The position numbers and the translations under genes were made by a program. From Bacillota bacterium (GTDB lineage Bacteria; Bacillota; Clostridia; Lachnospirales; Lachnospiraceae): DNA of 6,716 nt. Location of the stretch: contig JAEZLZ010000089.1 in assembly GCA_023415055.1 (NCBI GenBank), positions 1 to 6,716 of the forward strand, written 5' to 3'. Below, one piece after another: positions 1 to 5,298 of the stretch; the stretch's first letter is position 1, and the number at the start of each line of letters is the position of its first letter. Below the pieces are notes generated by a model that saw nothing but the letters and a program-made list of their open reading frames with translations, was not told where the DNA came from and made no database searches.

Positions 1-127
1 TAGGATCATAGGTACCGATTTCCTCGATGAATCTACCATCTCTAGGTGTTCTGGAATCAGAAACAACGATTCTATAGAAAGGAGCCTTTTTCTGTCCCAT
101 TCTCTTTAATCTAATCTTTACTGCCAT
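1..127 (-). CDS. rpsP: 30S ribosomal protein S16, 5' part only (cut by window edge)
   Basis: Ribosomal protein S16 is a small-subunit protein needed for 30S assembly. The visible 42 codons start MAVKIRLKRMG and continue with KKAPFYRIVV and SDSRTPRDGRFIEEIG, the highly conserved N-terminal half of S16; full proteins are usually about 80-90 residues, so roughly half is visible and the rest lies beyond the left edge. The start is the ATG at 125-127, preceded by a strong GGAGGTG ribosome binding site (134-140) at 6-nt spacing. It lies 81 nt downstream of ffh on the same strand, with no convincing terminator or consensus promoter between, so it is probably cotranscribed with ylxM-ffh, the usual arrangement in Firmicutes. 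Identification is very secure. Confidence 0.97.
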   Translation of the reverse strand, partial: MAVKIRLKRMGQKKAPFYRIVVSDSRTPRDGRFIEEIGTYDP

Positions 128-208
128 GTATTTCACCTCCTTAAAAATTTTCAATCTATATTGTAAAGGTCCGCTTCCATCTTACGATCTCAGGGACTAT
201 ATACAACT

Positions 209-1555
209 CTAGAAGCCGAAAGGCAATTTAAAGCCTCCGTGTTTCTTACCTTTTCCGCCCATCATACCGGAAAATTGTTTCATCATCTTCTTGGTTTGTT
301 CAAACTGCTTTACTAGTGCATTCACTTCACTGATATCTACTCCTGCTCCGGCAGCAATTCTTTTCTTTCTGGATGGATTCAAGAGATCCGGATTAGAGCG
401 TTCCGCTTTGGTCATTGAATAGATGATCGCTTCCGTTGAAGAGAGAGCATTTTCATCAATCTCGACACCCTTCAGCTGTTTTCCCATGCCGGGGATCATA
501 CCGAGAAGGTCAGCCATACCACCCATCTTCTTCATTTGCTGCATCTGCTCCAGGAAGTCATTGAAGTCTAGTTCGGCTTTCTTAATCTTCTTTTCCAATT
601 GCTTCGCTTTGTCAGCGTCAAATTCAGCCTGTGCTTTATCGATTAAAGTAAGAATGTCACCCATACCAAGGATTCGGGAAGCCATTCGATCCGGATAAAA
701 CTGTTCCAAATCGGATAATTTCTCACCCATACCAACATAAAGGATCGGTCGGCCGGTAACTGCACGGATGGACAATGCTGCACCGCCTCTGGTGTCACCG
801 TCCAGCTTAGTGAGAATTACACCATCAATGGAAAGCTTCTCATTAAACATCTCGGATACATTCACCGCATCCTGACCGGTCATCGCATCCACAACCAGGA
901 TTGTCTGATGAACGGTAATATTCGATTTGATCTCTTGCAGCTCCTCCATCATAGCTTCATCGATATGGAGACGACCTGCCGTATCAAGAATAACAACATT
1001 GTAACCATTCTTTGCAGCATGCTCCATGGCTGCTTTAGCGATATTCAAAGGTTTATGCTTATCTCCCATGGAGAATACACTGACACCCTGTTTATCACCG
1101 TTGATTTGGAGCTGTTCAATCGCCGCCGGACGATAGATATCACAGGCAACGAGCAAAGGCTTACGTCCTTTGGATTTCAGCTTTCCGGCTAATTTTGCGA
1201 CTGTGGTGGTCTTACCAGCACCCTGTAAGCCGCACATCATGAGTACGGTGATCTCGGTAGCAGGTCGAAGCTGTATCTCAACCGTCTGTTCTCCGAGAAG
1301 ATGAACCATCTCATCATTTACTATTTTAATTACCATCTGTCCGGGAGTCAGACTGTTTAAGACATCCTGTCCGACAGCACGTTCCTGAACGGTATTGACA
1401 AAATTCTTTACTACCTTGAAGTTAACATCAGCTTCCAACAAAGCCATCTTAACTTCCTTCAGAGCATTTTTAACATCTGCTTCGGAAAGACGTCCTTTTC
1501 CTTTTAGGTTCTTAAAAATATTCTGTAATTTATCCGATAGGTTTTCAAATGCCAT
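209..1555 (-). CDS. ffh: Signal recognition particle protein Ffh (SRP54 GTPase)
   Basis: Ffh binds the SRP RNA and the signal sequences of nascent membrane and secreted proteins, and docks with FtsY by a GTP-dependent NG-domain interaction. The protein is 448 residues, the normal length. The N domain is about residues 1-95. The G domain has G1 GLQGAGKTTT (109-118), DIYRPAA (139-145), DTAGR (191-195), TKLDG (249-253) and GMGEK (275-279). The methionine-rich M domain runs from about 300 to the end, with RNA-binding helix-turn-helix SRKKRIAAGAG (395-405) and a Lys/Gly/Met-rich tail. The usual GSG of the RNA-binding motif reads GAG here. The start ATG is 5 nt after the ylxM stop, and its GGAGCTG ribosome binding site (1564-1570) lies inside the last ylxM codons, which suggests translational coupling. 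It is probably transcribed from the promoter ahead of ylxM. Confidence 0.99.
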   Translation of the reverse strand: MAFENLSDKLQNIFKNLKGKGRLSEADVKNALKEVKMALLEADVNFKVVKNFVNTVQERAVGQDVLNSLTPGQMVIKIVNDEMVHLLGEQTVEIQLRPATEITVLMMCGLQGAGKTTTVAKLAGKLKSKGRKPLLVACDIYRPAAIEQLQINGDKQGVSVFSMGDKHKPLNIAKAAMEHAAKNGYNVVILDTAGRLHIDEAMMEELQEIKSNITVHQTILVVDAMTGQDAVNVSEMFNEKLSIDGVILTKLDGDTRGGAALSIRAVTGRPILYVGMGEKLSDLEQFYPDRMASRILGMGDILTLIDKAQAEFDADKAKQLEKKIKKAELDFNDFLEQMQQMKKMGGMADLLGMIPGMGKQLKGVEIDENALSSTEAIIYSMTKAERSNPDLLNPSRKKRIAAGAGVDISEVNALVKQFEQTKKMMKQFSGMMGGKGKKHGGFKLPFGF

Positions 1556-1560
1556 ATGAA

Positions 1561-1935
1561 TTACAGCTCCTTTAATATATCATCTGCCAAAGTTGTTATA
1601 GTGTTAATATTCGTTATATCCTGATTCGCGGTTGCTTCCTGTACAATATCCTTGATCGAAGACAATTTATCTTTAATGGATTGAAACTTGTTTACTAAGG
1701 AAAGCTTCGCTTCGTATTCTTTTAATTCCAGCGTGCATCGTTTTACAATATCATATACACCCTGTCTGCTAATCCCCTGTTCTGCGGCAATTTCACTTAA
1801 GGATAAATCATTAAGGACATAATCCTCAAAAATCTGCTTCTTATGGTCACTTAATAATTCACCATAAAAATCATAAAGAATGGATTGTGTAACTATTTCA
1901 TCCAGTTTATCTAATTGTGTATCATTATGACTCAT
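1561..1935 (-). CDS. ylxM: YlxM/p13-like helix-turn-helix protein, SRP-associated
   Basis: A 124-residue member of the UPF0122 (YlxM) family, which is typically encoded directly upstream of ffh in Firmicutes. Residues 28-70 carry a sigma-70 region-4-like helix-turn-helix: LSDHKKQIFEDYV, then LSLSEIAAEQGISRQGVYD (about 45-63). The remainder is helical and charged, with a probable coiled segment at about 72-100. In streptococci YlxM has been reported to bind the SRP and modulate its GTPase activity; whether it also binds DNA is not settled. The start ATG (1933-1935) has an AGGTGGTG ribosome binding site at 1941-1948. That site lies within one arm of the inverted repeat described separately. The 3' end contains the ffh ribosome binding site. 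The family call is strong; the molecular role here is inferred from relatives. Confidence 0.93.
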   Translation of the reverse strand: MSHNDTQLDKLDEIVTQSILYDFYGELLSDHKKQIFEDYVLNDLSLSEIAAEQGISRQGVYDIVKRCTLELKEYEAKLSLVNKFQSIKDKLSSIKDIVQEATANQDITNINTITTLADDILKEL

Positions 1936-1941
1936 AAAATC

Positions 1942-1974
1942 ACCACCTGTAAAGGAAATTTCTTTACAGATGGT
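1942..1974. promoter_or_regulatory. Inverted repeat at the ylxM transcription start: operator or 5' stem-loop
   Basis: Two arms of 12 bp (1942-1953 and 1963-1974) are complementary with one mismatch, which would be a G-U pair in the transcript; a further G-C pair (1954/1962) leaves a 7-nt loop. The core has the form TGTAAAG-N7-CTTTACA. It begins directly after the -10 hexamer, spans the predicted +1 and covers the ylxM ribosome binding site. As DNA this is the classic location of a repressor operator. If transcription starts near 1967, only the inner 6 bp form a stem at the extreme 5' end of the mRNA, leaving the ribosome binding site free; a transcript arriving from upstream would instead fold the full arm over that site. 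The binding protein is unknown. Confidence 0.6.
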
Positions 1975-2003
1975 AGTATAACTGTTCTTATCTTCTTTGT
2001 CAA
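1975..2003 (-). promoter_or_regulatory. Consensus sigma-A promoter for ylxM-ffh(-rpsP)
   Basis: On the minus strand a perfect -35 TTGACA (1998-2003) is followed by 17 bp and a -10 TATACT (1975-1980, 5 of 6 to TATAAT). The predicted start point is near 1967-1969, about 32 nt before the ylxM ATG. Immediately upstream of the -35, on the minus strand, are A-tracts (about 2006-2013 and 2032-2039) that resemble an UP element, consistent with a strong promoter for a housekeeping operon. No other equally good promoter is visible in the 179-nt gap upstream of ylxM. Confidence 0.85.
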
Positions 2004-2049
2004 GCTTTTTTCTTAACAGTAAGAAATAATCTTTTTTTTAAACCGTATG

Positions 2050-2101
2050 AAAATAAAGAAAATTTAGCTCTAGCTCCTGATACGTTATAACCGACAGAGC
2101 C
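2050..2101 (-). terminator. Possible weak intrinsic terminator after the HPt gene
   Basis: On the minus strand GGCTCT (2096-2101) can pair with AGAGCT (2066-2071), five Watson-Crick pairs plus one G-U, across a 24-nt loop. A T-rich tract (about 2052-2063) follows. The stem is short and the loop long, so this is a weak candidate. It is the only terminator-like structure I can find between the HPt stop and the ylxM promoter. Confidence 0.3.
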
Positions 2102-2114
2102 TTCAATAGGTTTA

Positions 2115-2471
2115 TTAAGTGATTCCTTCGGACAGGATGGCTATTAATATATGATATTCCTGGGAAAGGCTCTTAAGATCCTGTTCCAAATGCGGATAAT
2201 CATTCTGGTCAAGGATAGCTAAGATATGCTTGCACAAAGCATTTAGATATACAAAGCCAAGATTGGCTGCCACTCCTTTCAGAGTATGAATTTGCATCCG
2301 TGCCTCACTAAGGTCCCCTGCTTTAAGTGCCTTCTGAAATAACGGATAACTTTGATCCGACAGAAATTTAAGACAGATTGAAAGATATAAGTTCTCATTT
2401 TTACCGAGTCGGTTTATCACTTCATCCGTATTCACTCCATGTTCTGTTAATCTTCTATATAGATTCTTCAT
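2115..2471 (-). CDS. Stand-alone histidine phosphotransfer (HPt) domain protein
   Basis: A 118-residue protein made up of one HPt domain. HPt proteins relay phosphate between the receiver domains of multistep two-component systems through a histidine on a four-helix bundle. The phosphorylatable residue is His62 in IHTLKGVAANLGF (61-73), matching the HPt signature H-x-L-K-G with the downstream Leu-Gly. The rest of the sequence fits amphipathic helices, and no signal peptide or membrane segment is visible. The start ATG has a GAGGG ribosome binding site (2479-2483) at 7-nt spacing. No histidine kinase or receiver gene lies beside it, so its partners must be encoded elsewhere. It has its own consensus promoter and a long leader, so it is apparently monocistronic. 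The domain call is strong; the pathway is unknown. Confidence 0.88.
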   Translation of the reverse strand: MKNLYRRLTEHGVNTDEVINRLGKNENLYLSICLKFLSDQSYPLFQKALKAGDLSEARMQIHTLKGVAANLGFVYLNALCKHILAILDQNDYPHLEQDLKSLSQEYHILIAILSEGIT

Positions 2472-2652
2472 CCTTCTACCCTCATCTGAAGTGTTAGCTT
2501 ATGTTATCGTCAGCGATCAAATTATACATTTTGGCAAACATAGGAATCTTAGGGAATTGCGATAATCAATCACATTTATAATGATATTTCTATGTCTTTC
2601 ATTTGTTCATTTGTTCATTTTTGTCATATTATGTTCAAATTTGCTTCTTTCT
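2472..2652 (-). other. Long 5' leader of the HPt gene
   Basis: From the promoter at 2659-2687 the predicted start is near 2652, giving an approximately 180-nt untranslated leader before the HPt ATG. It is AT-rich and holds the 8-bp tandem repeat described separately. A tiny hairpin with ATCG/CGAT arms lies at about 2507-2518. I do not recognise any known riboswitch or T-box in it. Confidence 0.5.
2598..2620. repeat. Short tandem repeat, 8-bp unit, about 2.9 copies
   Basis: The plus strand reads TTCATTTG twice and then TTCATTT. On the transcribed minus strand this gives CAAATGAA units with an ATG every 8 nt (codons ending at 2600, 2608 and 2616). The first two ATGs each open a three-codon frame (Met-Asn-Lys-stop) whose stop overlaps the next ATG as ATGA. 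The third opens an eight-codon frame (MKDIEISL) ending at 2576. No good ribosome binding site precedes them. Confidence 0.85.
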
Positions 2653-2658
2653 TTACTT

Positions 2659-2687
2659 AATATAACAAAAGAGTAATTTATTGTCAA
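2659..2687 (-). promoter_or_regulatory. Consensus sigma-A promoter for the HPt gene
   Basis: On the minus strand a perfect -35 TTGACA (2682-2687), a 17-bp spacer and a -10 TATATT (2659-2664, 5 of 6). The nearest downstream gene on this strand is the HPt CDS. The promoter separates that gene transcriptionally from the carboxyltransferase operon. Confidence 0.82.
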
Positions 2688-2699
2688 TCATATATAATA

Positions 2700-2760
2700 A
2701 CGGACAGCCTACCGCCTTGTAAGCAATAATATCACTTTACAATGCTAGTAATCTGTCCGT
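2700..2760. repeat. Inverted-repeat element between oadA-type gene and HPt promoter
   Basis: Perfect 8-bp arms ACGGACAG (2700-2707) and CTGTCCGT (2753-2760) flank 45 bp; one G-U and one further A-T pair extend the RNA stem to 10 bp. Inside, on the minus strand, TTGTAA-A-G pairs with C-TTACAA (a 7-bp stem with one bulged A, within about 2718-2743). A CTA/TAG pairing (2745-2747 with 2710-2712) may join the two. The element lies about 90 nt after the oadA-type stop and 13 bp upstream of the HPt -35. It is followed by AT-rich sequence but no T-run, so it is not a standard intrinsic terminator. It may be a 3' end or processing structure for the upstream operon, or a protein binding region for the HPt promoter. 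Confidence 0.6.
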
Positions 2761-2849
2761 CAAACAGTGCATCAAGGGAATAAGGGATCCTTACCTTAAA
2801 GAATAATTATCCTTATACAATAACCCGATACAAATATTCAATTATAAAA

Positions 2850-4262
2850 TTAAACCGGATAAGCCTTATTTGCCTTATCTGCTGCTGTTACATCAACTCC
2901 GGTTTTTTGAGCCTGACGATATTTGAAGAAATCCATTGCTACCTGAGGGAATAATGCATAGGATAATACATCCTCATCCTGTTCCTTCCATTCTGCGATC
3001 TCTGCTTCAATCTTATGAAGCTCAGGTTGAATCAGATCTGCCGGGCGGCAGGTGATAGGTTTCTTGTCACCGATTACCTTTTTCTGAATCTCAGGATTAA
3101 AGGGCTTTGCGGTTTGTCCGTATTCACCGGATAATAAAGCCTTTGTCTCCTTGGTAACCATCTTATAGCGCTCTCCGGCAAGTACATTTAAAACTGCCTG
3201 AGTACCAACGATCTGGCTGGAAGGAGTAACAAGCGGCGGTTCACCGAAGTCCTTACGTACACGAGGAACCTCCTGTAATACTTCATAGTATTTGTCTTCC
3301 TGTTTCTGCTCCTTTAACTGAGATACCAGATTGGAAAGCATACCACCGGGAACCTGATATAATAAGGTCTTAATATCAACACCCATTACCTTCGGATTTA
3401 GCAAGCCTGTATCCAGTGCCTTATCACGAAGAGGACGGAAATAATCTGCAATTTTAGCTAAGATCTGCTGGTCATACCCGGTATCATAGGGAGTACCCTT
3501 AAAGGTCTCAACCATAACCTCAGTTGCTGGCTGACTGGTACCCATAGCGAAGGGTGACATCGCTGTATCGATGATATCACAGCCTGCTTCCACTGCTTTC
3601 AAATAAGTCATACCGCCAACACCACTGGTATAGTGAGTATGAAGGTCTATCGGTATGCTGACTGCTTCCTTTAAGGCTCCTACAAGTACAGTAGCCTCAT
3701 AAGGAACAAGTAGTCCTGCCATATCCTTAATACAGATGGAGGAAGCTCCTAACTCTTCGATTCTCTTCGCCATCTTTACATAATAATCTGTAGTATAAGC
3801 ATCGCCTAAGGTATAGGAAATTGCAATTTGAGCATGACCGTTTTCCTTATTGGTTGCCTTTACTGCACATTCCAGATTACGGATATCATTCAAAGCATCG
3901 AAGATGCGGATAATATCAATACCGTTGGCAATTGATTTTTGAACGAAATATTCAACAACATCATCTGCATAATGACGATAGCCTAAGATGTTCTGTCCGC
4001 GGAACAGCATCTGAAGCTTTGTGTTTTTAAAGCCTGCTCTGATTTTGCGGAGTCTTTCCCAGGGATCTTCCTTTAAGAAACGCAGGGAAGCGTCAAATGT
4101 AGCACCGCCCCAGCATTCCACAGCATGATAGCCTACTTTATCCATGGTTTCAAGAATAGGAAGCATCTCTTCCGTAGACATTCTTGTAGCAATCAGGGAT
4201 TGGTGAGCATCACGTAATATAGTTTCGGTTATTTTAACCGGTCGTTTCACTTGTTCTGCCAT
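2850..4262 (-). CDS. oadA: Pyruvate/oxaloacetate carboxyltransferase subunit (OadA / transcarboxylase 5S type, no biotin domain)
   Basis: This family moves a carboxyl group between carboxybiotin and pyruvate/oxaloacetate using a metal-centred TIM barrel. The protein has 470 residues. RDAHQSL (17-23) supplies the metal-binding Asp and conserved His-Gln. CIKDMAGLL (177-185) carries the lysine (179) that is carbamylated in relatives, and DLHTH (206-210) the two metal-ligand histidines. MSPFAMGTSQP (235-245) and PGGMLSNL (305-312) follow, with a C-terminal conserved region that includes CRPADLIQPE (405-414). It stops where many OadA proteins (about 590 residues) continue into a biotinyl domain; here that domain is a separate gene upstream, as in the 5S subunit of transcarboxylase. 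The ATG has an AGGAGGT site at 4269-4275. A 169-nt gap holding a large palindrome separates it from the carrier gene. The family is secure; transcarboxylase versus decarboxylase use is open. Confidence 0.93.
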   Translation of the reverse strand: MAEQVKRPVKITETILRDAHQSLIATRMSTEEMLPILETMDKVGYHAVECWGGATFDASLRFLKEDPWERLRKIRAGFKNTKLQMLFRGQNILGYRHYADDVVEYFVQKSIANGIDIIRIFDALNDIRNLECAVKATNKENGHAQIAISYTLGDAYTTDYYVKMAKRIEELGASSICIKDMAGLLVPYEATVLVGALKEAVSIPIDLHTHYTSGVGGMTYLKAVEAGCDIIDTAMSPFAMGTSQPATEVMVETFKGTPYDTGYDQQILAKIADYFRPLRDKALDTGLLNPKVMGVDIKTLLYQVPGGMLSNLVSQLKEQKQEDKYYEVLQEVPRVRKDFGEPPLVTPSSQIVGTQAVLNVLAGERYKMVTKETKALLSGEYGQTAKPFNPEIQKKVIGDKKPITCRPADLIQPELHKIEAEIAEWKEQDEDVLSYALFPQVAMDFFKYRQAQKTGVDVTAADKANKAYPV

Positions 4263-4309
4263 TACTCTACCTCCTGTTAAATGTGTATTTACAACTATTT
4301 TTATTAGAA

Positions 4310-4426
4310 TTTAAGTGTCAAAAGGTGCTTCGTACTCTTCCTGATACAATAGATTCATAGGAAAGTAAACTTTCAATAGTAATATATTGTATCAGGAAAG
4401 CACCGGAGGTGCTTTTGACACTTAAA
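4310..4426. repeat. 117-bp imperfect palindrome (MITE-like or RNA stem) inside the operon
   Basis: Two 41-bp arms (4310-4350 and 4386-4426) face each other around a 35-bp centre. Reading inward, both arms share a 14-bp block A (4310-4323 / 4413-4426), a 7-bp block B GGTGCTT (4324-4330 / 4398-4404) and a 12-bp block C (4339-4350 / 4386-4397), all perfectly complementary. The left arm has eight extra bases between B and C; the right arm has eight different extra bases between A and B. The centre contains GAAAG-TAAA-CTTTC (4361-4374). The RNA could form about 33 bp of stem with two opposed bulges. The element has no coding capacity, and I see no clear target-site duplication. The terminal inverted repeats and intergenic site suggest a MITE-like insertion; an mRNA processing or stability element is the alternative. 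Confidence 0.8.
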
Positions 4427-4431
4427 CCTTA

Positions 4432-4839
4432 CTAGCTTAATGTAGCAAGTAAATTACCAGCTTCTACGGTCTGACCAGCTGCAACATTAATGCTTGCAAC
4501 CGTACCATCCTGAGGGGATACGATCTCATTCTCCATCTTCATTGCTTCCAGAATAAGAAGCACTTCACCCTTCTTCACTGCCTGTCCGACTGCTGCTTTC
4601 ACAGAAATAATCTTACCTGGCATCGGGGAGCTCACCTTTACACTGCCTGCGCTACCACTGGGAGCAGCAGCCGGTGCTGCAGGTGTATTGTTTACCGGAG
4701 CCTTCACAGCGGCTGCCGGTGCTGCGGCAGGCTTTGCAACCGGTGCAGCAGCGGGAGCTGCTGCTGATGCTGCTCTGGCACCTTCTTCAACTGTTACATC
4801 ATAGGTATTACCGTTTACGGTTATTGTATAATATTTCAT
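4432..4839 (-). CDS. Biotin carboxyl carrier protein (1.3S / MmdC / OadA C-terminal type)
   Basis: This small protein carries biotin and swings CO2 between the two carboxyltransferases of the operon. From the ATG at 4837-4839 it has 135 residues: a short N-terminal segment MKYYTITVNGNTYDVTVEEG (1-20), an Ala/Pro-rich flexible linker (about 21-66), and a biotinyl/lipoyl domain (about 67-135). The biotinylation motif is EAMKMEN (98-104), with Lys101 located 34 residues before the C terminus, the typical position. SPMPGKI (71-77) is the usual conserved lead-in. An in-frame ATG lies 13 codons upstream, but the AGGAGG site at 4848-4853 fits this start and MKYY is the typical N terminus of such carriers. 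It is the third gene of the operon, 61 nt after the OadG-like gene. Confidence 0.94.
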   Translation of the reverse strand: MKYYTITVNGNTYDVTVEEGARAASAAAPAAAPVAKPAAAPAAAVKAPVNNTPAAPAAAPSGSAGSVKVSSPMPGKIISVKAAVGQAVKKGEVLLILEAMKMENEIVSPQDGTVASINVAAGQTVEAGNLLATLS

Positions 4840-4847
4840 AATGAAAT

Positions 4848-4853
4848 CCTCCT
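4848..4853 (-). promoter_or_regulatory. Ribosome binding site that decides the biotin carrier start
   Basis: Perfect AGGAGG on the minus strand, 8 nt before the ATG at 4837-4839. It lies inside the longer in-frame reading from the ATG at 4876-4878, which has no comparable site and would instead begin inside a hairpin. The shorter start is therefore preferred. Confidence 0.85.
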
Positions 4854-4860
4854 TGTTCAT

Positions 4861-4877
4861 TGACACGCCGGGTGTCA
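4861..4877 (-). other. Small hairpin just upstream of the biotin carrier ribosome binding site
   Basis: Arms TGACAC (4861-4866) and GTGTCA (4872-4877) are perfectly complementary around a GC-rich 5-nt loop. The structure sits in the 61-nt gap between the OadG-like gene and the carrier gene, 7 nt before the AGGAGG site. It has no T-run and is not a terminator. It could protect or delimit a processed transcript that starts at the carrier gene; this is inference. Confidence 0.5.
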
Positions 4878-4900
4878 TGTTATCTACATTGCATTATTTC

Positions 4901-5284
4901 TTATGCGTTTTTCCATTTGCTCGCATTCGATTTACGAATGGAACGGACAACTAACCCTTCCGCCGGTACAGCATCGCCCATGGAAGCATAAATTGCAGCT
5001 GTAATAACGGCTACTAACTCACAATCGGATATCAGTTCTTCTTCCTCATTTCGCACAATCTGAGCAACGGTATGATCTACACTATTGCTCGGAGCTGCTG
5101 TCTTCGAAGAAGCACCCATCAGGTTAGGTTTAATATTTACAAAATATGTTATTAGCATGATAAGAACAATCGCTGCTAAAACAATTACTGCACCAAACAA
5201 TGTATTTAAATTGATATAATCACTCAAAGAACCATTTGAGAGAACCATTGTCTGGCTGATTACTTTGTACATTGCAGTACCCAT
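4901..5284 (-). CDS. OadG/MmdD-like small membrane subunit
   Basis: OadG-family subunits (gamma of oxaloacetate decarboxylase, delta of methylmalonyl-CoA decarboxylase) have one membrane helix and hold the soluble carboxyltransferase against the membrane part of Na+-pump decarboxylases. This 127-residue protein has a short N-terminal segment and a single hydrophobic helix at about 29-49 (LFGAVIVLAAIVLIMLITYFV). A linker of about 20 polar residues follows, then an acidic stretch EEEEL (80-84). The C-terminal region has ELVAVITAAIYASMG (89-103) and VVRSIRKSNASKWKNA (112-127), a conserved tail of this family. The ATG has a GAGGTG site at 5290-5295, 5 nt away; the Met at codon 5 is too far from it. 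It starts 14 nt after the carboxyltransferase stop, so the two are tightly linked. Confidence 0.85.
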   Translation of the reverse strand: MGTAMYKVISQTMVLSNGSLSDYINLNTLFGAVIVLAAIVLIMLITYFVNIKPNLMGASSKTAAPSNSVDHTVAQIVRNEEEELISDCELVAVITAAIYASMGDAVPAEGLVVRSIRKSNASKWKNA

Positions 5285-5298
5285 AATCTCACCTCATT

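Noticed and set aside
423..1192. Open frames on the plus strand across the ffh gene (423-698, 908-1192)
   Set aside because: They lie wholly antisense to a highly conserved gene, lack ribosome binding sites and show no recognisable protein features.
2009..2039. Hairpin TTCTTA/TAAGAA followed by a T-run on the plus strand
   Set aside because: It would terminate plus-strand transcription, but no plus-strand gene exists. The stem is all A/T apart from one G-C pair; the A-tracts are better explained as UP-element sequence for the ylxM promoter.
2781..2793. TAAGG/CCTTA hairpin as terminator of the carboxyltransferase operon
   Set aside because: The stem is only 5 bp, the loop is very small and no T-run follows on the minus strand.
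4281..4293. cre-like (CcpA) site TGTAAATACACA upstream of the OadA-type gene
   Set aside because: It lacks the central CG and proper symmetry of cre sites.
4348..4376. Possible internal promoter (TTGAAA, 17 bp, TCTATT) within the palindrome on the minus strand
   Set aside because: The -10 matches only 4 of 6 and AT-rich sequence gives such hits by chance. It could matter if a transcript start is mapped there, but it is not supported as a feature.
4876..4878. ATG as the start of the biotin carrier protein
   Set aside because: It has no good ribosome binding site, falls at the edge of a hairpin and adds 13 residues not typical of the family; the ATG at 4837-4839 has a perfect AGGAGG.
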